A stretch of DNA of 64,000 bases from Rotaria socialis (lineage: Eukaryota > Rotifera > Eurotatoria > Philodinida > Philodinidae). This document shows, in pieces, positions 1 through 13,058 of the stretch. A model generated the notes under the pieces. It saw only the letters and a program-made list of their open reading frames with translations, was not told the DNA's origin and made no database searches. The position numbers and the translations under genes were made by a program. Within the stretch, counting starts at the first letter, position 1. Every line of letters begins with the position of its first letter. Location: NCBI GenBank assembly GCA_905331475.1, contig CAJNYU010003131.1:62001-126000 (forward strand), written 5' to 3'.

Positions 1-605
1 GAATTCGAACCGGGGCAGAAAAATAAATTTTCTATCGAGTGATTCATGTCTGAAATTTCAACTGTTTGAATACGACAACAAAAATCTCGACTTATTTCTC
101 TATTATCTGTTGCCAATCAGAATATTGAACGTGTCTAATTTTACTTGAAATAACACTAACTGCCTATGATTTATTCCCTGTATCAAAAGTCTAGAACCAG
201 CACGACTATTCCCTTACCACTTGTGCTTCACCATGTTTATTCTTGTTTTTTACTCTAAATAAGTGTGTCTTTTTTTTACATAAGAATATAGTAGTTGATA
301 AGATAGAATAAAGGGCGCCGTAACAATAGAAACCTTTCGAATGCGTTGCACCATTAGCATTGAGACAATTTGATACTACGCTTCTTATCTGCATTTCATT
401 TGATATGACACCGATGATTCTTATTATACGTTATGTGTTCGTTGCTTGCAGTATTGCGAATCTGGCTTTTGTGTCATTTCTCTAATTAACAAAACACATG
501 TAATAATACATTCAAGGCTGACTGTCATATAAAAAAAAAATTAAATACTCACATTCGATAGATATACATATAAAATGAAACGCAAGTCTAGCGAAACAAA
601 AGCAC
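1..605. other. 5' flank of the EF-hand gene, no gene seen
   Basis: AT-rich sequence with no convincing exon on either strand. The short open frame on the minus strand at 206-394 has no recognisable motif and looks accidental. The 3' end carries an A-run at about 530-542 and the presumed promoter of the downstream calcium sensor; no TATA box stands out. Confidence 0.5.
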
Positions 606-1259
606 TTGTTTGCAGATTTTACACCAAGAGCACTGTACATTACCGTATTTAGGGAGTTCAAAATGGGCAACACAACGCAAAAGCATAGGGAAGACTACAA
701 AATATTAACAAACGATGTTCTTAAGCGGTTTCGTTTTCTGACTGGATTTAGTGAAGATTTTATTAGTAGAGAACATCAAAAATTTTATGCTACTGCTAGC
801 AATGGTCGTGCAAAAAAGTCTCAGATCGAAGAATTATTACACGATTATTTGCCAGCAGGAACACGTAAACATATGAAACGTTTAAACGATTCTTTATTTT
901 CAGCCATTGATACAAATGATGATGGTTATATTGATTTTGGGGAATATTTAATAAGTCTAAAATTTTTTCAGACGGAATCACCAATTGTAAAAGCTGATTT
1001 TGTATTTCGAATTATCGACAAGGATGGCAATGATCGTGTGACAAAAAAAGAACTTGAACATATACTTACATGTTTACAAGAATTTCATAAATCTTTAAAC
1101 GATAGTGGTGTTACCGAAATGACCACTGATGGACTTAAACCAGCAACAGAAAGACTTTTGCAAAAACTCGACCAGGATAACTCAGGTGATATTAGTATAT
1201 CGGAATTTGTCGATGGTTGGTTTAAAGACAACACTATTCGAGCTTTATTTACTTTTTAA
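606..1259 (+). CDS. EF-hand calcium sensor, recoverin/NCS-like
   Basis: Predicted small calcium-binding sensor. The open frame is 217 codons, but the likely start is the internal ATG at 663, giving 198 residues that begin MGNTTQ. That Gly-2 start resembles the myristoylated N-terminus of neuronal calcium sensors, although position 6 is Gln rather than Ser/Thr. Three EF-hand loops are visible (numbered from the ATG at 606): D102-E113, D138-E149 (Asp where the central Gly usually sits) and D189-E200. The segment before the first loop resembles a degenerate EF-1, as in the recoverin family. Length and C-terminal layout fit NCS-1/recoverin/KChIP-type proteins. There are no introns in the coding region. 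A good acceptor (TTTGCAG ending at 615) lies 48 bp upstream of the ATG at 663, which suggests a 5'-UTR intron or a spliced-leader site and argues that the first 19 codons are not translated. Subfamily is uncertain. Confidence 0.8.
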   Translation: MFADFTPRALYITVFREFKMGNTTQKHREDYKILTNDVLKRFRFLTGFSEDFISREHQKFYATASNGRAKKSQIEELLHDYLPAGTRKHMKRLNDSLFSAIDTNDDGYIDFGEYLISLKFFQTESPIVKADFVFRIIDKDGNDRVTKKELEHILTCLQEFHKSLNDSGVTEMTTDGLKPATERLLQKLDQDNSGDISISEFVDGWFKDNTIRALFTF

Positions 1260-2320
1260 ATTTTTGTAAAATATTTATTAACATAATTCCAAAAAGTATT
1301 TTTATTAACAAAAAAAACAACAAGATTTATATTGATTCATTGTGAAAGACAGAATATAAGATAACGGTAATTTTAACTGCCGTATCGATATCAAGATCAA
1401 TTGCACGAGTATACTAGTAAACAGCTTATTGACTCTAGTAGGATGTAGGATAAGACTGATTCAATATTTCACGAAGTAACTGACACCAATGAAAATAAAA
1501 GATCGATACTGTGGCTTGATACTATTATTCATCGATATATATATCTTTGGGTTTAAATTTTCTTTTTTGCTCATACTACAGATAGACATCGAAACAAAAT
1601 TCGTGTAAATCATAATTGTAGCAATAGATCATTCCGTAAGTTCTGATTTGCTTGACGATGAGTTTCTGTGACGGCTTGTGATAGTTGAAGCTTGCGAATT
1701 AAGCTGTACGATTCCGAAACTCTAGACGAGCCAGATTTCATTCTGCTATATATTGAGTAGGTTTTACTGTTGGTATTTTCACTGAAATGTTTAGAATTGA
1801 ATGATGTTCTCAATCATCCTATCATAAGAATTTTTTTCATCTTCTAACTCAATCTTCTAAAACTATTCTAAATCTATTCATTGCTATATATTGTACGCTT
1901 CATACAGATGTCGCAAGTAGAATACACATCAGCTAATAATTTGAAGCTATGATTGTGTCTCCTCATTCCTTTGATCGTGTATTTATTTTGAGTCCATAAT
2001 ATGAAAACTCACCTGACGCAATCACATGTATATGTACAAAGTGCACATTATTTTTTTTTATTGTACTTATGAAAAATACGAACACCTCGATAGACAATTA
2101 CTATGACTTATGGACTTTTCTGCATTATCATAACAAACTACTCGACTGCCCTCTGCAGTTTTGGTCTTTACTGATATTTCTATTTTACCAATCATAGGTA
2201 GACAGAATAACAACTTATGTTATTAGATATTTTCTAGAGTTGGAAAGAAATTGTTTATCCATAAAGCAATATGCAAAATACAACATTAATTGTTAAATAT
2301 TTTTACGCTTATTAAAAAAT
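1260..2320. other. Intergenic, EF-hand gene to CNK
   Basis: About 1.06 kb of AT-rich sequence. The minus-strand open frame at 1610-1813 is Ser-rich with no known motif, and I do not support it as a gene. Nothing else is recognised. Confidence 0.5.
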
Positions 2321-5300
2321 ATGCATTCTTTACATTATAACAATGGATCTATTAAATTAACTCGAGAACGAGTAACAATGGTTTCTCGATGGGAATCTAA
2401 TGAAGTTGCTAGATGGATAGCTGGTAAGTGCACTTGATTAATAATAATGACAAATAATGTAGCTTTTTTTCTTGTTTTTATTCTTTTAGGTTTGGCTGGT
2501 ATTCAACCATATATTAGTGAAATATTTCTTAAGTATAACATAAACGGAAGTGCATTAGAAACTCTTCTACGACACGATCTTATTCGTATGGGTATTACAA
2601 AACTTGATCAACAACTTATTTTAATTCAATCTATTGATCTTCTTCTCACTTTAGTATAAATTCGTTTTTAAATTATTATTATTATTATTATTATGAAATT
2701 TTCTACTTGTCTAGATAACTCGTTTAAATAGTGAAACTCTCGCTTTACTATTTATGCGCATACATTGTACTACTATAACATGTTTTAATCTATTGAAACG
2801 ATTCGATGAGTCAACCAATGATAATAGTCAAGTGATGGGTTCGCCGGAATTTTATTCATCTATAAGCAATCTATCAAATGCAATTGTTGAGACTTGTCAT
2901 TGGCTTGGAAGGTAGAAAAATGTTTTAAAAAAAAATGAATATTTTTAGTTTCGTTTTTTTTCCTTTCTGTTTTAGATTGCCTTTTATTGAAAATGTAGAA
3001 TATATTGATTTACGAAGAGAAATAATCAAATCTCTTGTTCAGATACGTCTTTCAATTCGTAAGTTACGAATTGTCGATCAAATTAATATGCCAAAATCAA
3101 AACTAATTTTCGAAGTGAATTTAGAAAATTTCTAAATTTCTAAATACATTTTTATTTTATAGATTAATAAATTACGAACAAATGCTATTTCATTAGTTCG
3201 TCAGAATAAGGATTCGTTATTTTCGTCCGATTGTTATTTAACTCGAGTTAATCTCCGACGTCCGAATAAAGATGATGTGGTAAGAAAACAAAATCCGTAC
3301 ATTGATTTACGAGAGTTTCATTCTAATTTAGAATATTGAATATACAACAATGCCTGATTTTACACATATTATATCAAGTATTGAAACAGAAGTAAGTTAA
3401 TGCAAACATGGAAATGAATAGAAAATGAATTCGATTGAATTTTCAGGCTGTAGGTTATATGGGATCGGGTTTTAATGCGATTAATATTGGCGATGAAATT
3501 GTTGAGATTAACAATCAAGTTGTGGTATGTCTTACATTGACAGGAATCTCATTGACTAATGTCTTCTTACAAGAGATCATTAGAATAAAAAGAATAGATC
3601 AGGGAAATTCTGCAGTTTACTAATTATTTTTGAGGCGAGAGATGTTTAGAAAATTTTATATTTGAATTTCAAATTGAAATCGTCAGATACTATGCTGAAT
3701 CAATTTTGTCAATTCAAATGAACGATATAAAAGACACGCAATTGCTATAGAGTTCTAGATGCAAGAGTAAATTTCCCTAGTGTTCTACACAGGGGACAAT
3801 GTAGTCAGGTCGAACAGAAGATAAAACAATGTAGCAACATGCCTGCAGAAATAAACTATAATAATAAATTTTATTAGGGTTGTTATAGTGATAACATCTT
3901 GATTCAGAAACTTTTTTGTTTTAAAGATCGGTTGGGATCCAATACATTTTAATGAATTACTTCGTTCATCACCACGTCCGAATGAAATCTGTTTACTAGT
4001 CAAAAAAATGCCTCGACATAACGATGATGAAATTTATACGAAACGTCTTGCTGATTTAACACCGAATCCTCGACGTACGCGTGCTCGTGGTGCTTTAGAA
4101 CGAATGAAACAAACAGAAGATAATCGAACAAGACTGCTTGAACAAGAACGGTAGGAAAGAAATATTCGTTCAGTTTTTTTTCTCACACCTCTGATATTTA
4201 ACACTAATTTTCACAGGATTGAAGAATAAATACAGGTAGACTGAATACTTTATGTTGTCTAATTATGGAGCGCTTCTTTTTATTTATGTTGTCGTGTACA
4301 TATTTATTTAAAGTTATTATACAGGGAGGGAAATCGCTTCATGTGATGAAAAGCTTTTGAAATGGGATTTTCAACACATTGGAATAAGGTGAAGCCGCTA
4401 ATGATTTTCATTCATACTGCTTTAATTTTGAGTTGCGATTATTTTAGTGGTTTTTTTCTTGTCTCGAAAAGGAATCTATTCAGATTTTAATGATATTTAT
4501 TACGTCTATATATATACTGTACGATGAGGAATTCGGCTGTTGATTAATTTCTTCAAGAATTAAAATAAAACATAATATATATCGTTAAAAACAAAGAACA
4601 ATCATTGAAATCTGACGTGAGCAGATTTCCTTAACAGACGACTTTACCTAATATCATCTATAAAGCTTTTTATTACTTGGGAAAGTTATTTGTTAATTCG
4701 AAGAGATGATTTTTTTTTATTGTGATTAATTTTCTATGCTATTTTTCGCATGTAGAGAGATTGATGTGGAAAGTGATGACGAAACTCTTTATCAAAGTAA
4801 ACGTTCTTCTCAAATCAAACGTGATCAACATTCATCATTACCGGATCTTACTGAATCCATTACAAACAGTACGAGTACAAGCGAAATCAATCAAATCTCC
4901 GATCATAGTGAGCCATCGTCATCAACATCATCTATATCTGCAATTGCAAATTCGTCATCAACAACTCCTCATAAAAAGAATTCGAAACGAAAGAGTAAAA
5001 AAAAACGAATGTTTTGTTTTTTTAAATATTTTGCTCTGTTCGTTGCAGATAGCGAGCGACCACAATCTGTCGGTGGTAGTTCTGCATCGCCCGATGCAAC
5101 ACCGAAAAGTGCAAGAAGATCGGTAAGAAAATATTAGTTTATAGTAAATAAGAATGAGCGCATGAGTCTGTACCGCGTTACTGCCAGTCAACTCGTTAGT
5201 TATTGACGATTGTAGAGCAGCTTCCAAATAACAAAATAATGGACTATAGTGTCAATTCGTGGATGTGAAATGCAATAGTTTTGTACAATTCACAAAAATA

Positions 5301-8300
5301 ACAATGATAGATCGTCTTGGTGTCTATATAAACCTAGGCGTTCGCAAAAATATACGACCCGCAATGATATAGAAGACTAGAATTCCTTTTTCGCTAATAA
5401 AATTATGCATATATTTATACAAATCAATCGTTGATTTTGAATAATGACCATCATTACTTTTCTGTTTAGGGTCTTGAATCTTATTTTATAGCATTGTTTC
5501 GTCCACGCCAAGATGTTAAATCAGTTATTCCCGAATTGAATAATCAGCCCCAGTTAGTAAATCTCAAACGTATTGATTCAACTCCCGTACCAAATTCTGC
5601 AAGTAATACTATAACACCAGTTCAAGATGAGCAAACTGTAGCATCATCTCCGCCATTACTACCGAATGATTTGGATAAACACGGTAGCCAAAGCAGTTTA
5701 CAATCATCAACTCTAACATCTTTTTCGAATATTTTTAAAGTAAACAGTTTTGTTTCTTATTGTTCTTTCTTTTATTAATCCTATAAATATTTACTTGTTT
5801 CAAGTCACCAGAGCAACGATCTCAACGACCGAGTGTTGACAATGCAAAAAATATGACGTAAGCGGATGTCTACGAATATATAAAAAGAAATTTGTTTTTC
5901 TTATTTTTTAGCTTCCGAAATGAGCTTAAAATGGATATTGGATCGTTTTTTGGAAACCATGGCATTGTTGCCAATAAACCGCCATTGAATCACAGCGATA
6001 GCCGAAAAGTAGGATGATTTTTATTTGGTTTATATATTTTTCTCAAATACGAGATACAATGATTCCTAAAACAAAAAAAAACATAGCATTTAACATAGTC
6101 AGCAGTTTCATATCGATGCAGCCACCGGTTATTTCTCAAAATTAAATTTTCGTATTTATCTAAGGGTTAAACATTTTTGGTTTTAGGCAATATCTTCTTT
6201 TAAATAGCTATTCCAATGCCTGTGAGAGATATGAACCCGTTCATGCGAATGCATAATGAATAATAACAGACTAATCGTATTTTTTCACAGGGATTATTTC
6301 TATCAATTTCTATTTTAGAATTCTGTTGTTACGGAACGATCTCGTCCAAAGCGTAAACGTAAGTAATTGAAATTCTTCACGAGTTAGGTATCAGAAATAT
6401 TTTTCTAGCGATTAATGAGCGGTAAATTAAATGAAGAAGGTAACTTTTTTTCTATCTTAGTAGACATAATCTATTCCTCTGCACGTATAAATGCTAGAGG
6501 TTGACCGAATTCAATGTCACATATTAGTTGTAGAATCACAAAATATAATAAAAACAGAAGCCACTTTCATTGATAAGACAATAATTCGACCGGTTCATTT
6601 ATCATCGAAGCAGAACTGAACTAAATCAGTCCTTCGTTGAACGGGATTTCGTTTGGACAATACTTCGAAATTAAACGACGATACAATAGAATCTCACAGT
6701 CTAATTTTGAAACTATTTTACGACAGCTCTGAGTTCTTTTGAACAATTAATCCAACGGATGATACACAAAAAGTCCAGTTTGTTTTCTTAACACGATTGA
6801 ACAGGTCGAATAAGTTGTATTATCAATATAGTTTAACGTTTAGAAAATTTACTGCTTTGATAATAACAGTATAAGAATTAATATATTCTAGTTTAATGTA
6901 GAAAAATTCTATTATAGCATGAATATTTTTGACGATATTGATCTGGGTGTCAGATTTGGCAAACGTGGGTTTTCTAGCAAACAGCAGCTTTGTTGTTTTA
7001 TTTCAATTCTTCATAAAGATAAAACATAAGACTATACATATTATATTACTTCTTTCGTTCTATGACAGCACTCAAATCGGACTATCTCTAGCAGCGTATA
7101 CACATGCGTTATAGGGTTAAAATTAAATCTTTTTTTGCCTTTATTTTAGCATCATATAGAAAAATCTCGTGTAAAGATTTGGGTAAAGGCGATTGTGAAG
7201 GTTTTCTTCATCGTTATTTGCCAAAAGGAACACTTTCGATTGTACAATGGCGACTCTATTGGTGTGTTCTAAAAGGTGGTACTTTATATATATTTAAATC
7301 AAAAGATGTAAGTGAACATGAACAAAAACAAAAATTAAATGTAGAAAAAAAAACACTTTTTCTAGGATAAAAATCAAGAGGTGGAAATAAAACTTGAAGG
7401 AAAAAATGTATCACCGGCACCAGAACGAAGAAAATAGTAATATAGATATAATGCTAAATAAAGGAGGTCATAAAAACAAAACTTTTTTTCTTTTCTAGTG
7501 GTTTTCGTATTGCTGATGAAAGTAGTAAATATCGTGAATATTTCTATTGTTCAACACGCGATGAAATGGCTAAATGGATGAATAAAATGGGTTTAGCTGC
7601 GATTAATTTCAATATCGACGACTCGAAAATCGGTGGTTTTCATAAAGGTTTTGTTGATTCACGCGAAGGATCACCGGCATCAACTATTAGTGCATTATCA
7701 TCAACGAATAAACAAACTATGATGCCTACTGGATCAGCTGGTGAAAGTGAAAATGATTCAGATAAAGATTCGACTGCATCATGGCATAAATCAACATCAC
7801 GGCTGAGTAGCGTTTCCGATACCGAATCATCGAGAGACAAAGTAAATTAGTCAATTAACTATTGAGCTAAAAATGTAAAGAAAATTCCTTTTTTTTTGGA
7901 TCCTCTTAGAGTGATAAACGAGCTGATTTATCATCTGTTGCTCGTCATGCACGTTCGTCTTCATCAGCTTCAATTCTATCCGATACACATAATAGTTCGA
8001 TAGTTTGTCCATCGAATCGTTTTGTTGGCCAAATAAATACATCATCCAGTAAAGGTCATCATCGAACATCTAGTTCACCAGTATCGTTTCCAACGTCGTA
8101 CGACGATGATCAAGACAATACTTACGTGAATGCAGCACCAAGACTTTCGGATTCTGATTCATCCAATGAACTTCCATATCAACGAATGTTTATTAACAGT
8201 CAAGTTCTGAAGGATAATTCAACACAAGAAGTAAGACATGAAATACATGTTCTTTTTTAAATGATAAAAATTAATTTCTCTACAGTTAGCTGATGTGGTC

Positions 8301-8814
8301 ATTTCGTGTTTTGTTTTTCATTTAGCTATTTCAATATTCTCTAAATGATCAAAGTAAAATGTTAAATTCTTCGGGTGGCTGTGCCACTGAAATAGCGGCT
8401 CACCTGTCTTCATTGAATGATAAAACGCCCTCGTCATCTCCACGTCGACCTTCGAGTAGTAGTGGTCTACATCTTGACGATGAAGAATTTTCATCACATA
8501 AAAGGGATAACCTTGAAATAATCGCAAATTCATCTTCTTCTTCATCAGCAGCTACATCTCCACAACCCTGTTCACCTGCTGTTGTTCGCACTGCTCCATT
8601 GTACGTGTCTGTTTATACGTCTACTCCTCCGATTCCTCTTGTCAAAGGTATTATGGCAAAATCAATTCCGGCAACCGATGATGATGAACTATTTTTTACT
8701 CGTCGTTCACCATCACCAAAAACACCAACAATGTTGAAAACTACTGAACAGTTAAGCAATAAAAATCCCCCATCAAAATTTAAATATCAATATTATGGCT
8801 CTAGACCGCAATAA
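2321..8814 (+). CDS. CNKSR2: CNK scaffold protein (connector enhancer of KSR)
   Basis: Scaffold linking Ras/Raf and Rho-type signalling at membranes. I read 18-19 exons: 2321-2423, 2490-2653, 2715-2911, 2976-3114, 3163-3279, 3332-3391, 3447-3524, 3927-4150, 4756-5122 (probably split by a 54-bp intron 4995-5048), 5470-5739, 5805-5857, 5912-6008, 6319-6358, 7150-7307, 7366-7436, 7499-7841, 7910-8230 and 8326-8814, about 1,060-1,080 residues, close to vertebrate CNK2. Domain order is diagnostic: SAM (exons 1-2, ending near IDLLLTL), the CRIC helical region (exons 3-5), PDZ (exons 6-8, with GDEIVEINNQVV), then long Ser-rich linkers. The PH domain (exons 14-16) is introduced by ISCKDLGKGDCEGFL, nearly identical to the CNK PH entry. 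The ATG at 2321 is in frame with SAM. The tail ends GSRPQ, with no PDZ-binding tail. The symbol is the nearest vertebrate name; an invertebrate would have one cnk. Confidence 0.9.
4995..5048 (+). other. Probable 54-bp intron inside a CNK exon, in frame
   Basis: The stretch starts GTAAAA, is T-rich and ends TTGCAG. Removing it joins a Lys-rich segment to NSERPQSVGG. Its length is a multiple of three and it has no stop, so retention would add 18 residues including the hydrophobic run MFCFFKYFALFVA. Size and composition match the other introns here, so splicing is the simpler reading. Confidence 0.6.
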
Positions 8815-9884
8815 TAACAATAAATAGTTTTACTTCTATCGCTTACTACTTGCTTTTTTTTTGTTATGCAATAGTTTTAAAATACTCATCTGATTTTTTC
8901 TAATATCTATTTTGGTAAAATATATAATATTTGTTTTATTTCTTTTTTTTTACAAAAAATATATTTCTGATTATTATCTAATTTATTAATGATTTCTTCA
9001 GAAAGGATGGCTACCGAACAATGATAAAAGATGTATTTGTAATTAGTTGATCGAAATTATTACAACGACAGAAGCGCCTTTAACAAAATTTCCCTTGCGC
9101 GCACGAAAAACATATAATACAGCAAACCTCTGACACATATGCCGAGTATTTCAGTAAGTAGAATGAATCATCTCGTTGAGACATAGATTGTTTTAATAGT
9201 CATCGGGAAGAGTTTGATGAAGTCATCATTTTGAAAAGCAAATTTTGTCTTGAATGATTCTCAAAGTGAAAAGAGAAATTCGCTAGTAATTTCACTGACA
9301 TTGTTTTTTTCTATTTATGTTAGGGTCTATTAAATTATTATACAAACTCGTGAGTACGTAAAAACAAAAGAATTAATACGAAGCTTAATACTAATGACTA
9401 AACAATGCTTGCGTTATTTTTTGTTAATCTACTGAATAGTGAAAATCTTTCAGCGTAATTGGTTTCATCGATATCCACGAATGTCTTTCAGAATGCAAAT
9501 TAGACAATAGCCTTATAGTAATCTCAATAGTTGATTCATAAATCAAATTTAACAGGCTAGTCTGTGATATTCGTTGTTCGATATCTCTGAAGAGACGCTC
9601 CAAGATACATTAATTTGCACAATGGTTATCTCGTCTTCTAAAACTAATAGAAAGTGTGCAGAATTCAGATCTTTTCTTAAAGATGCACTTCAATTTCAAT
9701 GTCTAGTTTAAGTCACTATCAGTTTTCTCTTCAATTGCACCCTAAATAGCATGTTTGACTTAACAAAAAATAATTTCGTTTCAGTCTTTACGACCCAGAA
9801 GAAGCATATTTTTATTTTTGTCTCATAAAATTTCTATTCCAGTCTAGCGATCATCCAAGATTACAATTGAGTCCGACGGCAAAC
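8815..9884. other. Intergenic, CNK to S2P
   Basis: About 1.07 kb, AT-rich, T-runs after the CNK stop. No open frame with known motifs. A good acceptor (CTATTCCAG at about 9842) sits 43 bp upstream of the S2P ATG and may mark a 5'-UTR intron or trans-splice site. Confidence 0.45.
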
Positions 9885-12800
9885 ATGTTTATTCGTCTGG
9901 TCCTACAACTTGTTATTTTTTGGTTTACTGTCTATGTCATTAATTACACTTTACTAGTTAGTTTATATTGTTTAATTTTCCAAACACTGCTTTTCTTCTA
10001 ACTCTACAGCGCTTTCCCAATACAAAACGTTCCTATATTCGTATACTTCGTTCATTGGGCTGTCATATATCCATTGGTAATATTGGCTTTTATTCAACAT
10101 CATTCAATCGTCTTTTCTATCAAATCGGTAGAAAAAAGCCACGTCTATGGAAAATTTGGTTCACCATAGGAATATTTGTAGCATTTATCACAGCCATTTT
10201 TTCTTGTAGTATCTTAGTTTTTCTACCTTTAAAATATATCTATGACCGGCAACAACCAATTTTATTCGCAAGACAAAATTTAACCGATCAAAACATTCCA
10301 ATAGAAAACGATCGCGATAAATTATGGATACAACCTATAGTTTGTAGAATATTTTATATTGATTTTCAATGAAAATTACATCAATTTTGGTTGCTTTTAG
10401 ATTCCCGGTGTGAATGTACCATTAGAAGAATTAGGACATTTTTTTCTTGCTTTACTTGTATGTACGATTTTTCATGAATTAGGACATGCTATAGCAGCAT
10501 CAGTGTAAGACTGCTTTTTCTCTCTAGTATGTATTAAAATATTTTTCATTGTTGTTTCTAATAGGGAACAAGTTCGTGTCAATGGTTGTGGTTATTTTCT
10601 ATTTATACTCTATCCAGGAGCTTATGTTGATTTGAACGAAGAACAAATACAAATGATTACAGCCTATAGACAATTAAGGTAACTTAGGATTTGTTTTGTA
10701 AACAAAGTAACTGTTCAATATTTTATCTAAAAGAATTTATTGTGCTGGTGTTTTTCATAATATGGTACTGGTTGTTGTTGCCGTGATATTTCTTCTTATT
10801 CAACCATTTATTCTTCGTCATTTTTATATTGAAACAGCAAGTGTTGCTCGTATATCAAAAGTAATTTTGAAATTTGAAATAACTAACGTTAGTTTATTAT
10901 TTTTGCTTTAGGATTCACCTATTTATAGTCTTCTTCCTAAACATTCAACAATTCAGGATATTGATGGATGTATTGTGCGTACATCGAATGACTGGTACCA
11001 ATGTTTACGCTCGATTAGCGATAGACATGTATTAGACAGTACGGGTTATTGTTTAACACAAGCTGAAATTCAACTTCTTTCAAGCTATACTGGTAATATC
11101 ATTATGTAGTTTACGAAATTAAATCGACCGGATTTTTCTCTTGAGGGTGTGGGTGGCGTGGGGGGTACCCGGGATACTTCAAATGCGAGTGTGGGTGATG
11201 GATGCGATGGAGGAGTGCCCAAATGTGGGTGCGGATGAAGGGCAGATATGTATTCATATGTCGCATATATCGGAAAGTTAAACTAAAACTAAATCTAGTC
11301 CTAGATTTAGTTTTAGCTAAAATTTTTCTTTTCTCCATTTATATTTGAACTCGAATTAGACAGCTGCTCATTTTTCTCGTACTACTTCCAAAACTAAGAA
11401 TATGTCTGAGTTATAGCAGATTCCTAAGTCTGCTATCTTCCTTGAAGCTAATCATTAACTGTTGCAGTTCTAGATATATAGTTACCTTGGCATAGAGAGT
11501 TCGTGTGCTTCTTTCCTGAAACTTCTTCATTCATAATGATGAACTCTGAGTGTCAATCTTGGCCGCTAGTGAATTAGTATTCTATCCGATCGGTGATCTA
11601 AGACAAACAATTGTTTTAATAACTTGTCAAAGATGATACTTTAGCTGCAAATATCAATTTTTGATTTAGGGATCTATAGAACGACTCTGACACATCCTAT
11701 TTTCATACGAAAAATCATCGTTAAGTTTTTCTTTGTGTTCCCACTCAAAATAGTAGTTATTAGTTCTGAAGATCTCTAATTCTGCTACTAACAAATGGAT
11801 TATCGAGAGAACTTTCTATGTCATCACACATCCGGCATCAAGTAAAATGTCATTAAAACATCGATAACCAAAAGTGAGGCCGATGATGTTTAAAGTTCAC
11901 TAATCATCAGTATTTATAAAGAAAACATAATCGTACATTCGCAGCTGTCTTCAGATTTCGTAAACGAAAAAAATCTATGTCCTCTTATAGCTAGATATTT
12001 TTCAATTCTGTTTTTCTATTATATCCAAATCATTTCTATCATAATTTAGAATTCAATCAAACAAGTAATTATGATTGTTGTCAAAATTTATCTCAAAAAA
12101 ATTATTGTTTTTTCTACCATTCCAAACAAAATGATTCTCAGGTAATAAAACGAATGATCTAATTTTTTGTCCTCTTCTAATTACAATTTCATAGAATGGA
12201 GCATGTATGGAAGCTCGTAGCGTAACCAATCACCCACGTTGTTTACTTCAAAGTGATTGTTCACGTCAAGGAAGCGATGTTTCATGCGTTCATCCATTTT
12301 CATCAGATAATATTACACGTTTAATACGCATTGTCCATAGTCAAGGGCCGGCCATTCTTTTCGTTGGTTCAATCAATGAAATCTATCGAACAAGTATGAA
12401 GAGAAAAGAAAGAGTCTATTAAAATGGCTTCTGCCTGGCTGAAAAAAACTCGTTAATGAAAAGAATTCATAAAACTTCTGTTTATTTATAAAACTTCTGT
12501 CTCTAATAAGAATTAGAATGATAATAATTGTGTAAAATTAGAATCCAAATCAATTAGTTTTCATGATACAAAAAAAAAGAGAATGATAAACCGTATAGTA
12601 TTTCGCTTCAAAGTTAAACAATGAGTTTTTCAATATCGGTGTTTTCTTTTTTAAGTCAAAAAAAACGCACAGAATAGAATTTTCTTTAATTTATTTCTAT
12701 TTTAGTTAGTATTCAATCTTATAAAGCTAAATATAGCTTTATTTCCACAATATTCATTACTGACATTCCATTATTTTTTCAGTAAGTTGCTCTTTTTCTA

Positions 12801-13058
12801 GCCTTGCTAAATTCGTTTTCATTTAACTAATCTGATCTTTTTTCAAGGTATGTTGCTGCATTTTCGTTTGCACTTGCATTTTTTAATGCAGTCCCATGTT
12901 ACGCACTTGACGGACAATACATTTTATTAGCTTTCATTGAACATCTCTCGCCAAGTTTATATCGACGACGTCATAAGAATCTTGTATATAGCTTAATATT
13001 TTGTACGACGCTTCTTATTGTCAATATTTCATTGGCTTTTGCTCGTTATTTTCTATAA
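9885..13058 (+). CDS. MBTPS2: Site-2 protease (membrane zinc metalloprotease)
   Basis: Intramembrane zinc protease of the M50 family, which in animals makes the second cut in SREBP and ATF6 at the Golgi membrane. Exons: 9885-9956, 10010-10339, 10401-10504, 10565-10678, about 10735-10860, about 10914-11092, 12050-12140, about 12196-12389, 12704-12782 and 12849-13058. The zinc motif HELGH lies in exon 3, preceded by a hydrophobic helix. The second conserved signature, FFNAVPCYALDGQYIL, lies in the last exon and supplies the third zinc ligand (Asp of LDG). Exon 2 holds the N-terminal TM segments with FYSTSFNR. The luminal stretch is Cys-rich (DCCQNLSQKNYC, HPRCLLQSDCSR), as in animal S2P. Start is the first ATG in frame, followed by a hydrophobic helix. 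One intron (11093-12049) is unusually long. Both catalytic signatures are intact, so it should be functional. Confidence 0.93.
11093..12049 (+). other. Long S2P intron with G-rich tract and hairpin
   Basis: This 957-bp intron is much longer than its neighbours. Near the 5' end (11145-11173) four G-runs are spaced by 3, 6 and 5 bases, a G-quadruplex pattern on the sense strand. TGTGGG occurs three times within about 80 bp (11148, 11190, 11224). About 100 bp on (about 11283-11318) is an inverted repeat with 16-bp perfect arms, CTAAAACTAAATCTAG and its complement, around a 2-base spacer. No coding exon is seen inside. Confidence 0.6.

Noticed and set aside
10741-10860. Possible extra gene downstream of the HELGH exon
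   Set aside because: It splices in frame with the S2P luminal domain and belongs to that gene.
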